Source: Colletotrichum lupini
Lineage: Eukaryota; Ascomycota; Sordariomycetes; Glomerellales; Glomerellaceae
Direction of reading: 5' to 3'
NCBI RefSeq assembly: GCF_023278565.1
Contig: NC_064676.1
Span: 6,696,001-6,760,000 of the forward strand
Length of the DNA: 64,000 nt
Under the pieces are notes generated by a model. It ran no database searches and was not told the origin of the DNA. It saw nothing but the letters and a program-made list of their open reading frames with translations. A program made the translations under genes and the position numbers. Numbering within the stretch: the stretch's first letter is position 1; each line of letters begins with the position of its first letter. Of the stretch, positions 35,363-45,806 are shown in pieces.

Positions 35363-36160
35363 ATGCAGCCGCAACTCTTGTCCCTTTTCATCGGGCTTGC
35401 CCTTGCGGCCCCTCATCTTGGCCCTAGAGACGATGGCTGTGGCGCGATCGTCAGCTCTGCTGTGCCTATTACCGTCACTGTTGTCTCTCCAGTGCAAACA
35501 GTTACCTTCAGCACCTACACCGAGACTCCAAGCTCAGATGCCCCTCATACAGCAATCCCTGCCGGCTCTCCCGGCTCTCCCCCGGCGTCTGCCCCTGGAA
35601 TTTCCGAGATGCCTCATGAAGCCTCCCCGTGGAGCAATAAGACCGCCTTGCCCAAAGAAACCTTCACCGTTACTCTCGGGCTTTCTACCCCGAGCGCGAT
35701 CCTCCCCACCGCCTCCGCTACGCCTGGAGTCGCACAGTCAAGGATGGGAGAGCAACCTGCACCTTCGTCGCCGTCGGCATCAACCAACTCTGGAAGCTTC
35801 ACTGCCAATGCTGCCAGCTCTGCCTCTCAGGACTCCGAAACTCACGGCCATAGTTCATCGCCTCTGGAGACAGCATCCACTGAAGTCGGCGGTGTAGCGC
35901 CAACCACCATCACAACCGTGATTCCAATCACGCTGACTTCTCAGAGTGGAAGTGCCCCACAGGAGACAGCTAGTCCTTTGTCGACAATCACTGGAAACGC
36001 CTCAGTAAACGCCCCTTCGCAGACGAGTCAGAGTGTGCAATCCCAGACGCCTGTTCAGGTCTCAGCTTCGACTGGATCTCAAGCAGCTTCGTCTCTCTCA
36101 GTTACCAAGATATTCCTGGTCTTCATTCTCTTGGCAATAGAAGGATTCTTCATCTGCTAG
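35363..36160 (+). CDS. Ser/Thr-rich, probably GPI-anchored cell-wall protein
   Basis: Single exon of 265 residues. A signal peptide (MQPQLLSLFIGLALAAP) is followed by DDGCGA, then by an unbroken Ser/Thr/Pro/Ala-rich region of about 220 residues with TVTV-type beta-aggregating patches and no repeats. The last 20 residues are hydrophobic (IFLVFILLAIEGFFIC) after a small-residue stretch (STGSQAASS) that suits a GPI omega site. Only the Cys near the start and one at the very end are present. I set the start at the ATG opening the leader rather than 24 bp upstream. Probably O-mannosylated wall mannoprotein; no enzymatic domain. It is divergent from the adhesin gene, and the two may share regulation. 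Confidence 0.8.
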   Translation: MQPQLLSLFIGLALAAPHLGPRDDGCGAIVSSAVPITVTVVSPVQTVTFSTYTETPSSDAPHTAIPAGSPGSPPASAPGISEMPHEASPWSNKTALPKETFTVTLGLSTPSAILPTASATPGVAQSRMGEQPAPSSPSASTNSGSFTANAASSASQDSETHGHSSSPLETASTEVGGVAPTTITTVIPITLTSQSGSAPQETASPLSTITGNASVNAPSQTSQSVQSQTPVQVSASTGSQAASSLSVTKIFLVFILLAIEGFFIC

Positions 36161-38387
36161 TCGAGACGAATGTCACTCAAGAGATGTAGATAACATCGAA
36201 GGAAGTAGAAGAGAAGAGACAGTTTCGCTGTGAGGGAGTTGTAAGGTTGTAGTAATGGGTAATGGGGGCTAAATATTGCGTGGATGCGTCAGTTTGCTGG
36301 TCAGTGGCCTGTCGTTGGCCCGAGTCAGAAAGCCGTTGAAGCTTGGGTGAGACATCGGTCTCATTTTGTGGCAGTTTTTCTTCATTTTGTGGGGTAATTA
36401 GCCTGGAATCGTAATCATTAGCACTACCATTCTTAATCTATCTGGCCAGATATTTCCGGTATTCCGACATCCTGACCCTTGTCGAGCTGACTTTGCCATT
36501 TTGATACTAAGACATGGAAGCTAGACTAGCCCTTTTGAGCCAAGGGAGTTGCCAATCCCCACGCTGACTCTTGGTATTCTGCTTGCGACAAAAGGATTGG
36601 GCAGAACTCGAGATATGAAAAAAACTTTTTTTCAAGACGAGGGGGTCTGCCAACTGCTTCGCGTGAAGTGCATGAGTCTGTGGTTTGTCGTTGGAGGGTT
36701 CATACAAGGCAATTCCAGGAAGGATGGTTCGGGCACTACTTGGATGGCTCTACCATGGTTAAGGAAGACGCTTCGTGTGGCCGCAAAGTTAGCGTCCCGC
36801 GGGCTAGAACGCAATGAAGGGCGATGAGCGGATCCCGAAAATAAGGTACGCTAGCAACGAACTACTTTTGTCTAACTTCTGATCGTCAACATCGCGTGAA
36901 CATGATGTGAACTTCAAAGACTTAGGTGCCTGAGACTGAAGTCAAATAGCTTTGGGTTTCAATCGCGTATTGCGAACATTTGGAACACGGCATCCCTCAA
37001 TGATTTGATGCACGCAGACGATAGCAACTGCAATGCAACACTTGGTAACCTCTATGCATCTCAGGCAGACCAATACAAGGCGAATTGTGTCCATCGTCGC
37101 TGTTGGAATATCGACAGAAAAGGGTTCACATGGAAGATAGCCTGGGCTGTTGCAAGCAGCTCCTCTGCCACCTATTTCCATCTCGAAGGCAATCATGGAC
37201 TCCGCCCATTCACTGTTTCTTTCCCATACAAAAGTAAGCATTTCAGTACCGGATCGTTGAGCTGTGTGCCAGCTGAAAGGCGTTGCCCTGCTGACGTGTG
37301 TCTCAACAGTCGTCAACCCAGCAACAGTCAAGAGATGATTACATCCAAACATCCCCGATAGCAGCAATATATTAGTGATGGTGATTGCTCGTGTCTGGAT
37401 TGATTCTCGTGAAGGGCTTCTTTAAGATTTGTGGAGCGATGTGTAAGTGTCTAGGAAATGTTCTGTTATGGATCGTTCGCTACACATGTCTTCCAGTATT
37501 TTAGACGTGAGGATGTATTTGCGAGCTATAGCACTCAGCAACAAAAATCACTAGGACTGAGATTGACTCAACGGTCAAGAAGTTCTTTTGACTTGTTTCT
37601 CACCTTTTCTATCAATGCGAGACTTGACTCTTCAGTCGCAGATAAGCCTCGGAGTCGAACTCCAGTAGGTAAAAGTGCTGCATGTCATTAGCCATGATTC
37701 AGATCGAAGGAGGCTCGCAGGAAACGACGTTTAGGACCAGTGATAGGGATAGTCACTTGTGACCTCAATTCTCAATTGTCTCTCTGCTTCATAGAGACCC
37801 TAGAGTTTCCATTCAATATATGCTCCAGGCTTTATGGAGACTCCGCAACTTCTCCAGTATGACGCCATAGCATTAGGCCCTGATTTTAGAATCTCCAATG
37901 ATACTAGGTTGTAGACTCATGATAATGATAACGTAATGAGATCATGTTGAGTGGTCACATTATATCATCGCAATAGCCATGTCCTGGATGCTCGTGTTCG
38001 GTATGCCGAATACCTAACCCGAATCACTACCCAAGGTCAGCAGAGTCATCAATTACAAATGTCCCATTTCATCGCTGATAAGCACTTGGCACAGGTCTCA
38101 GAAACTCAAAATCCATTACGGGAGTATGAGGGAAGACCATGATGAGAAGTAAGCTCGCCGTAATAATGCGATTAGTCCTCATATCGGATTAATCGGTTAC
38201 CAAGCTTCGATATTTGACCTAGGCCAAAACCGTTATTCGAACATTGAAACAAGTCATCGAGATCGAAACAGGTGTGAGAATTGAGATTCCTGATTCCCAG
38301 TTTTTCATTCTCTCTTCCCCAAGTCCTCGCGGCGCATGTCATTATTCAGCCCTCAGCCCGCACGAACGCAAACCATCACGACTTGAA
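36161..38387. other. 2.2 kb intergenic, no supported gene
   Basis: Open frames of up to 141 codons (minus 37367-36942) have scattered Cys but no signal peptide, splice pattern or family motif. Composition is ordinary. Confidence 0.5.
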
Positions 38388-40009
38388 ATGGCCTCGACTA
38401 CACAAAAGTCGGCGATTCCATCATCATCGTTAGCTTCCAAGTTCCAGCGATTAAACGGCTCTCGAGCGATTGCGAGAGTCTTACGATGGAACACGACATG
38501 GGCGCTCGCCGAATGCCCTTTCTGCGAGCAACCTCATGAGCATTCAATCAGCTTCTTCCCCAGCGCCGATGAGAGTCTACGCCAGCCTAGTTCAAACAGT
38601 CCTTACACCTTTCGAGGATTAGAGCCTGCGACCATGTGGTTCTTTATTGCACCATGCCATACCGCCGGCTACGCATACAGGCTTGTCTTCCCTTTTGAGA
38701 AGCACGATGCTGTGAGATGGCTTTCCTGGGAGATCAAGACATCTACTTCCGAAAAGAACGAAGGATCACACTTTCAGTGTTTTGAAACCATTGGTTTCAG
38801 AAAATCTGGACTGAACGCTCTGCCTGAGTTCAGCCGTTTGGATCATCGTATCAGCGTGACGGACCGGTTTGAGAACATCAGTGTCAAAGACCACGCTATT
38901 CCTTCTGGAAACGAGAGACAATAAAATGGCATTGAGCCAGCCCGGGCAAGAGGATCTCTGAAGCCTGACACAGAAGCAAGTGAAAAAGAGGATTGTTGGG
39001 GTTGCGTCCACGACTACGCGACTTGCCCTCACTTCAACCACGACCTACGCATTGAAGGAACTATAGGATCTTCGAGGCTATCTATAGAGATAGCTCATGG
39101 CAATCGCACATACGTTCAGGAACTCTTACGATTAGGCGCAGACGTCAATGCAGGTGACAACCGAGGCCGTACACCCCTAATGGAGGCAGCTTTCTGGACC
39201 CGCGTCGAATTAGTCTGGATACTCCTCGCCGCCGGGGCAAATGCGCAACAGAAAAATCGAGACGGGCGTGTCGCTGCAGAGTTTGCCGAGGAGAATGAGA
39301 GAAACAACGAAGAGAGGGAGTATCGACATGTCGACTACGCGGAGAAACCATTGAAGTCAAAGAGTCGTCGAAGACATATCAGGGCACTTCTCGGAGTTGC
39401 GCCTCCTTTACAAGCCCAAGTCGCCAAGTCCGATTTCGCAAATTTATTCCAACCCCGGTTTGTCAAATCGCCAGTCGCGAAGACTGCTCTTTTGATAAAT
39501 CCGAGACGAGGCATCCCAATCGCGCAACAGGATCAGACAATAGGGGTTCTCCTCTGAGGCAGACTATTTGAGCCGGTTGTTGCCGTTGGCGGTTGGACTG
39601 GTGGTGGCTCCCAGTCCCCGTTTAGTGGCAACGATTACAGCAGGCTGGACTCCAACTACTGGGCTCACAAGACGCTGAGCTTTGCGAAGAGAATCGGGTT
39701 CACTTCGACGAACACGAGTTAGATCCTGATTCTGTGAGAGGTTTGTACCACGCCAGTCACGTTGTAGCTCAGTTGCTTTGCTTCGTCGCGCATAAACATC
39801 AGCTGTTTATTGAGAACGAGGATGATCGCGACAGACAGATCAGGCTTGAGATCTTATTCCACTACCAGCACATGGAGACGCTCACTAAAGCGGAGATTGT
39901 GACCAGTCAGAAGCCATATCCCAGTTGCCTGATGTTTATGGAATATCTGGCGAAACGGATGTGGCTAGATTTCGTGGTTGTGGTCGCTGAAGAGATTGTC
40001 TTCACATGA
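38388..40009 (+). pseudogene. Broken ankyrin-repeat gene with C-terminal deaminase-like domain
   Basis: One frame runs from an ATG at 38388 through a TAA at 38922, the ankyrin segment and a TGA at 39555. The coding trace then moves to another frame near 39690-39720 and ends at 40009. Part 1 (38388-38921) has a zinc-ribbon-like CPFC..H..H..C region. Part 2 (39060-39310) contains ankyrin repeats (LLRLGADVNAGDNRGRTPLM, then LLAAGANAQQKNRDG). Part 3 (39560-40009) resembles the C-terminal region of fungal ankyrin-deaminase proteins (HASHV..QLLCF.. and a P-x-P-x-C segment). At 39764 the residue where I expect the catalytic Glu is Val, and at 39917 the residue where I expect a zinc-binding Cys is Tyr. 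No donor or acceptor explains the breaks. The 38922 stop and the Tyr codon fit CpA to TpA changes, a RIP signature. The deaminase assignment is inference from memory of the family. Confidence 0.65.
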
Positions 40010-41090
40010 GTTGATCAGAATTGGTAATGGTTGAGAAGGAGTATAGTGTAATGGGCCAGTAATTCAGATGCCACCGAGCAGGAATGATAATTTGAGCGGG
40101 ATGGTGTATCGACTTCGAGTATCCTGGAAGCATCTCAGTGCCGGTTTCGCGGTTGGTCCTTAACAGCAATCATTCATCTTAACGGTCGGCTCTATCGGTT
40201 GAGGGGTAGGAAAAGAGCGAAGGGTGACTGACGTGGGTAAAGAAATCCCTAAACCATCAAGATATGAGCACTTTTGTCGGGAGATCCGAAGATTGAATTG
40301 ATACCCATTTATCAGATCCACGTTTTTCATCGTAACTCGGGAAGTGGGTAGAGTGTGATCACTGATGTGATCAGAGATGTTCTCGATATTAGTTCCGGCC
40401 CGTCTCTCGCTTCAACCCCACCTCCCACACTCCGCCGGGCTTGGCTGGGCTGAAGATCGGCGCGTCAAGCTTCAACCTTTGCCGCCCCCAAGGACCAACG
40501 ACTCTTCTCGAATCCTGAACCTGGGGAAAGCAAAGGTCGCCGAGGACGTGTTTAGACATGTGGACTCAGAAAAGTCAAAATCGAGTTAAAGGGGACGGTA
40601 AGTTCCTTGCGCTAGAGCCAAGGGATGGCGAAGCCGCGCAGGCGATTCATGAACATGAGCCACACTAAGAGTTCATCCCACTAATAAGGCCCTCTCGGTG
40701 GGGCTATTGCGAGCCAAATCGGCCAATTGTGCATTTGTTTAACCTTCTAAAAACAAACCTCGCAGACCCAAAGATTTTCCCCACGACGCTTGTTTGTCGA
40801 AATGACCCTTAATGTTGGGTTTCCCTAGGGGCTGGCATGACGATTTGCAAATGAGGCTCAGATGTGGACAACGTCACCCGGCTCGGAGGACGCGTCCTTC
40901 TTACCGGTTAGCACGGCGATCACCGTCTTGGTGAAAAGTCCGATCGAAAAAGGGAGTTGAAGTTGGAGGCTTTCTGTTATATAAACAGCCCGCGATGTCA
41001 GCCCTGAAATGTAGAGGTTCTTGAGGAGCATCGCAAACCAACAACACATCCCGATCGCTGCTCACCTTCGCTTCAAAGCTTGAAACCAAG
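40010..41090. other. 1.1 kb intergenic, esterase promoter
   Basis: No gene seen. It holds the upstream region of the carboxylesterase. Confidence 0.6.
40978..40985 (+). promoter_or_regulatory. TATA box of the carboxylesterase gene
   Basis: TATATAAA, 106 bp before the ATG at 41091, with a pyrimidine-containing leader. The best TATA match in the window by spacing. Confidence 0.6.
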
Positions 41091-42862
41091 ATGAAGTTCA
41101 CAAACACCTGCCTGCTGATGGCAGCTTCGGCCGCGGCCCAGACTACCGCCCCAGCCCCGACAGCAACCTCCGGCTCCGGATCCCTCCCGTCTGTGACCCT
41201 CGACTACTGTACCGTCGTCGCCACCGCCGGCAACGAGTCCGTCGGCTACTACAAGTACCAAAACATCCGCTACGCCGCCGTTCCCACCGGCGACCTTCGA
41301 TGGGCCAAGCCCCAAGCGCCCCCCGTCGAGACGGAAGTCAGCACTGGTGACCTGGCCTCGGCCGATGTCGCCTGCAGCTCCGCCGAGGACTGCCTTTACG
41401 TCGATGTCTGGGCTCCCGCCGATGCTGCGGGCAAGAACCTCCCCGTGATGGTGTGGACCTACGGTGGTGGCTTCACTGGCGGAAGCAAGTCTGAGAACAC
41501 TCCGGAGGGTCTCTTTGACCTTTCCACCGACTTCGTCTACGTCGCGTACAACTACCGTCTCGGTATGACTGGCCTTGCCAACGGTCCTACCTTCTTGCAC
41601 GAGGGTGGTACTTCCAACACCGCAATCTGGGATGTCACGGCCGCTTTCGAGTGGACCAAGAAGTACATTAGCAACTTTGGCGGTAACCCCGACGATGTCA
41701 CCGCCGTGGGCTTCTCTGCCGGCGGCTCCCAGACTCTCTTCCAGATGACTGTAAGTACTCGTCTTCAACTAACCTTTAGGCGTCTAAGCTGACCCTCTTG
41801 AAGCGCTTCGCTGGCCACGCCGAACAGCTCTACAACCGCGCCTACGTCATGTCTCCCGGCTTCGTCCCCGGCGCCGGCCACCAGCACGCCGAAGCCTTCT
41901 GGCAAAACGTCTCCACCGAGGCCGGCTGCTCCGGCGGCAGCCTCGAGTGCATGCGCTCCATCGACTTCGATACCCTCAACACGGCCGCCACCACGGTCCA
42001 GGACGCCTACGACTACCAGTTCCAGCCCCGCGTCGACGGCGACATCATCGCTGACACCTATGAGGCCCAGTTCTACCAGCGCCGCTTCAACTTCTCCGGC
42101 CCCGTCGTCATCACCCACGAGCAGCACGAGGCCAACGGCCAGGCCTACGACGGCGTGAACACCACCGAGGATGTCGCTGCTTATCTCCGCATCTTCTTCC
42201 CCGCCATCAACGATGCCGTTGTCGACGAGATCCTGTCGCTTTACCCCGAAGATGACTACACCTCCCCTGGTCTGCGCTTCTCCGACATGAAGCAGCACTT
42301 TGATCTGACTGCCCATAACCTGGCTCTGACCCACGCCATGAACAACCAGACCTGGAACGCAATGGTTGCGCTTGATCAGGCCACTCACGGCACTGACCAG
42401 AGCTACTACTGTAAGCTTGTTTCCTCTCCCACTCTATATATCACATATCATCTAACGCATCACATAGGGTACAGCACCTACTCCCTATCCGACTCCACCT
42501 CCAGCACCGGCACCACCACGTCCAACTCCACCACCTCTAACTCAACCGCTACCTCCGCCGCCGCTTCGGCAACCGCTTCCTCTAGCGCAGGTGGCCCTCC
42601 CTCCGGTGGTGCCGGCGGACCCGGCGGTGGCTCTACCTCCGTCAATGCCACTGTCGCCGTCATGATGCAGAAGTACCTCATGTCCTTCGTCCTGACCGGC
42701 AACCCCAACACCATGTGGCCCGAGGACAAGATTGAGTGGCCCCAGTACGGCAACAGCTCTGCTGCCGGCACCCAGCTCGTCTTCAACACCACCTTCTACC
42801 TTGAGGAGGACGACCTGGCGAATGCCCAGGCCAAGTTCTGGAACAAGGCTCTTTGGTACTGA
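41091..42862 (+). CDS. Secreted type-B carboxylesterase/lipase
   Basis: Three exons: 41091-41750, 41780-42410 and 42468-42862, giving 561 residues. Introns are GTAAGT..TTTAG (only 29 nt, unusually short) and GTAAGC..ATAG. Residues 1-16 are a signal peptide, followed by a Thr/Pro/Ser spacer. Family marks are a RYAAVPTGDLRW strand, SSAEDCLYVDVWAP, GGGF in the oxyanion loop, and nucleophile elbow GFSAGG (Ser catalytic). The His of the triad is most likely in the THGTDQSYY segment. A Ser/Thr/Ala/Gly-rich insertion of about 60 residues (ending GGPGGGSTS) sits between that His and the last helices; this is odd for the family and may be a surface loop. Substrate unknown: neutral lipids or aromatic esters are typical. 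Confidence 0.9.
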
Positions 42863-43115
42863 GCGAAATGATGCCGTTGATACCCCCCTACTCTAGTCAT
42901 GGGACTTTTTCTTGTTTGTATTGAGTATTGTTATAAAAGTACATAAACATGTCGGTTTAAAATCATCCAGGCGTCCAACCAACTCAACTCGTGAGACAGA
43001 TTATACTATCTATCATATTAAGGCATGCCTCTATCTACCCAAAGCCGACTGTGGTATCTTATATGCTATCATAAGGTGAGATTCTAAAGAAAGAGCGCCC
43101 TCTGTCGACAGTAGT

Positions 43116-44171
43116 TCAACTTCTGCGAGGCTCCGGTTGCCACGCAGGCAGCTCCTGAGGAGCAAAGTGATCCGAGACCAACGGAGGTTTCCACTCATTG
43201 GGTGCCTCGTAAACCTGATCAAATACAGGCGGACTGACGTATTGAGCAAGCGGCGGCCCCGGTGTGTAATGTTCCACCTGTGCCTGGGCATTGGCGGCGG
43301 CCTCTTCTCGAGCACGGCGCTTCCGGCGACGGAGGAAGATGAACAGCCATGCCGCTAGGACCCCAAGCGCAAGACCACCTACGGAAGCACCTACAGCCGC
43401 GCCGATTATGACTGTCTTATCATTTGTTGCTTCCGGCTCTACGTTGGGGCTGGGTTCGGGACTACTTGTCGGGCTACTTTGTGGACTTTGGGTTGCGCTG
43501 CTTGCTGCTACCGAGCTCGGGTTTGGTGCGCTCGAAGGGTTGGCAGAAGGCGCGATAATAGCGGTTGTTGCGATTGACGTTGATGTTGTTGACGATGATG
43601 AAGGAGTTGGTGTAGCCGCCGCGCCAATTGTTGTGATGGCAGTGGGTGATTCTGCGACGATGAATTGTTCAGAACTTTACCCAAAGAATTGTGCCGAGTT
43701 GAAGAGTACGAGGTGCAGGCAGGAGATAAAGACAGACGACTTACGCTGGAAGAATAAGACATTCTTTTTGGCCGTGCAGTTGACCGTATTCATGACCGAG
43801 TTAATACAATAGTACAACTCCTCAACGGTCCCGTCACACTTTGCAATGCCAATCCCACCCGCCACATTGTCCGTCTCCGGGTTGATGCAGAACAGAGGAC
43901 AACTCGAACTCCGCCAGGACCGGTCGGTACACGCTCCCCTCACGAGCTCCGTTGCCCCGTCTTTGGATAACTCTTTGCCCGTCGCCTGACACATTCCGTT
44001 CGAGAGGCACGCGTAGCCCTGCCCGCAGCACGTCGACTCAGCCGTGAGGTCCTGGCATGGTGTATCATTGGGGGCGATGCTGCCGTCTGGGTAGTAGCAG
44101 GCGGCCCTTACTCGTGCCACATGAGGGAGAACGTTGAGAATGAGGAGGAACAAGAACGGGAAAGATGCCAT
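43116..44171 (-). CDS. Single-pass membrane protein with Cys-rich ectodomain (conserved fungal hypothetical)
   Basis: Two exons: 44171-43745 and 43651-43116, with an intron GTAAGT..GCAG; 320 residues. Signal peptide at residues 1-23. The ectodomain (24-140) has the pattern ACYYPDG..PC..ESTCCGQGYACLSNGMCQ, then a second group (GACTDRSWRSSSCPLFC..C..YYC..NC), common in uncharacterised fungal surface proteins. A Ser/Thr/Pro stalk (145-205) precedes one membrane segment (about 214-235, VIIGAAVGASVGGLALGVLA). A stop-transfer RRRKRR and a cytoplasmic tail of about 75 residues rich in Pro/Tyr (YTPGPPLAQY) follow. The layout resembles wall-stress sensors of the Wsc/Mid2 type, but the Cys domain is not WSC. 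Sensor function is inference. Confidence 0.85.
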
Positions 44172-45806
44172 GATGTTGTTGCTCCTATCAACCAGGAACT
44201 CCAGGTTCCCGACTGAACTTGACGAGTTGATGTTCCTGGAAGGCACTGCACAATAGAGGGAATTTCCCAAGAGAGAGGTAGGCAAATACCTAGATTGTGG
44301 CAAGAGGGTTGCAGAGAGGCATCAGCAAGTTATCAACTCTTTCTTACTTGCCACAACTCCCACCGCAACTCCAACTCCAGCTCCACGGGCTGCGCCGCTC
44401 ACTTCAGACACCCACATCAAACCACAACAGCCTGGTACACCCAGCCCTTTTCAGCCTCTTGCAACAGAATCTGGTCAACTCTAAATCAGCTATTAGAGTC
44501 GGAGGCATCGTAGACTCTCTCGCACTGTCTTTCTTCCACCTGCCGACACAGTGTCTCTCCAACATGCAGATCCGTCAGTTGGTTCAGGTCCCAGCATAGA
44601 AGCCACCAGTCTCACCTGCTGTGATAGGATGGCCAAGACAACACCCCATGTTCATATCCTGAAGCTAGTAAGAAACATGACCAATGACACGGAGCCACAC
44701 GCAGACTTTCCGTCCCGACGGAACGGTACGACCACTTAAATCACGTTGCCCGGCGTCAAGCTGCATATTGAGCGAAATTAGAATGGGCGCTTTGGGCGCG
44801 CGTTACTGCTATGCAGCAGTTAGCCTTGGAGGGTCTCTGATGTGATCGCCGTTCAACCTTTTATCGTGGGCTTTTGAGACTTTTGACGCCATCAGGCCCG
44901 GGTACTGTACCTCTGGAACCTGGCTCGACTCGTCTTGACTTGGAGATATCATCCCACTCACTTGAATTTGACTCTCGCCGTTAAGTAGCAAGGCCGGTGG
45001 CCCGGAGTTGAAGCAAGGGGTATGGGAAGGTGCAGCGGCCCTCGCCATGCCCAGACCGAGCTACCCATGATCCCTGGTCCAACACACAAAAGTCGACGCT
45101 GCAGCGAGCCGAAGTGGTCATATAGCCGAATCGCCAAAGTTACTGCGCTGCCTCGATCGCTTATCCGTACCATGCCGTATGGATTTCAGGCACACAGAGC
45201 TGCGTGAGAGATGCGTGCTTTGCATCCCTCTCCGAGCCCTCAGACCATCACTCCTCCGCGTTAAACCGGTTGCGATCAACCGCCAAGCTGTGAACGACAA
45301 GGATCACAACCAGTGCGCAAACCAACAGACCTCACATGCATACGCATTGAGAATGACTGCCAGGGGCGCCGCCGCCCGCGCAGCAACCCAAAATCTCTAA
45401 GCGCCCGACTTCCCGCCCCCCTCTTCTGGTTCTTCCTCCTCAGGCGGCACAGCAAACGGGGGAACAACAGAATTAAAGAAAGAATGAGATAAACGAGCAA
45501 ACAAGCCCGCAACCCCTGAGGCCTATTCCAAGTTTCCCACCAACAACTCGTAGACGGGGGTTGATAAGGACAGAAATCCGGCCGGGCCGCAATCCAAAAT
45601 ACGTAAACGAACATTAAATTCTGGGCGCGAAGCAAAGGAAACAGCAACCGTCTTGGTTTCTCACTCTCTTTCTCACTCTTTTGCCCTTCCTCGCGTGTTT
45701 TCCATTCTCTCACTTCCCACGACGCGATATCCACGTTTGACACGTGTGCATCCAGACCGAAGAGTGCAGAGAGACCTGGACACTCCCAAAAGCTCACAGA
45801 GAGAAG
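44172..45806. other. 1.6 kb intergenic, divergent promoters
   Basis: Between the membrane protein (minus) and the mannosidase (plus). A 173-codon minus frame (45797-45276) overlaps the mannosidase leader and has no leader peptide or domain; judged spurious. Confidence 0.55.

Noticed and set aside
37640..37672. GAGTCGAACTCC, resembling a tRNA T-arm on the minus strand
   Set aside because: No matching acceptor stem, D-arm or anticodon arm could be drawn around it.
41765..42388. 207-codon minus ORF inside the carboxylesterase
   Set aside because: Antisense shadow of a GC-biased coding exon.
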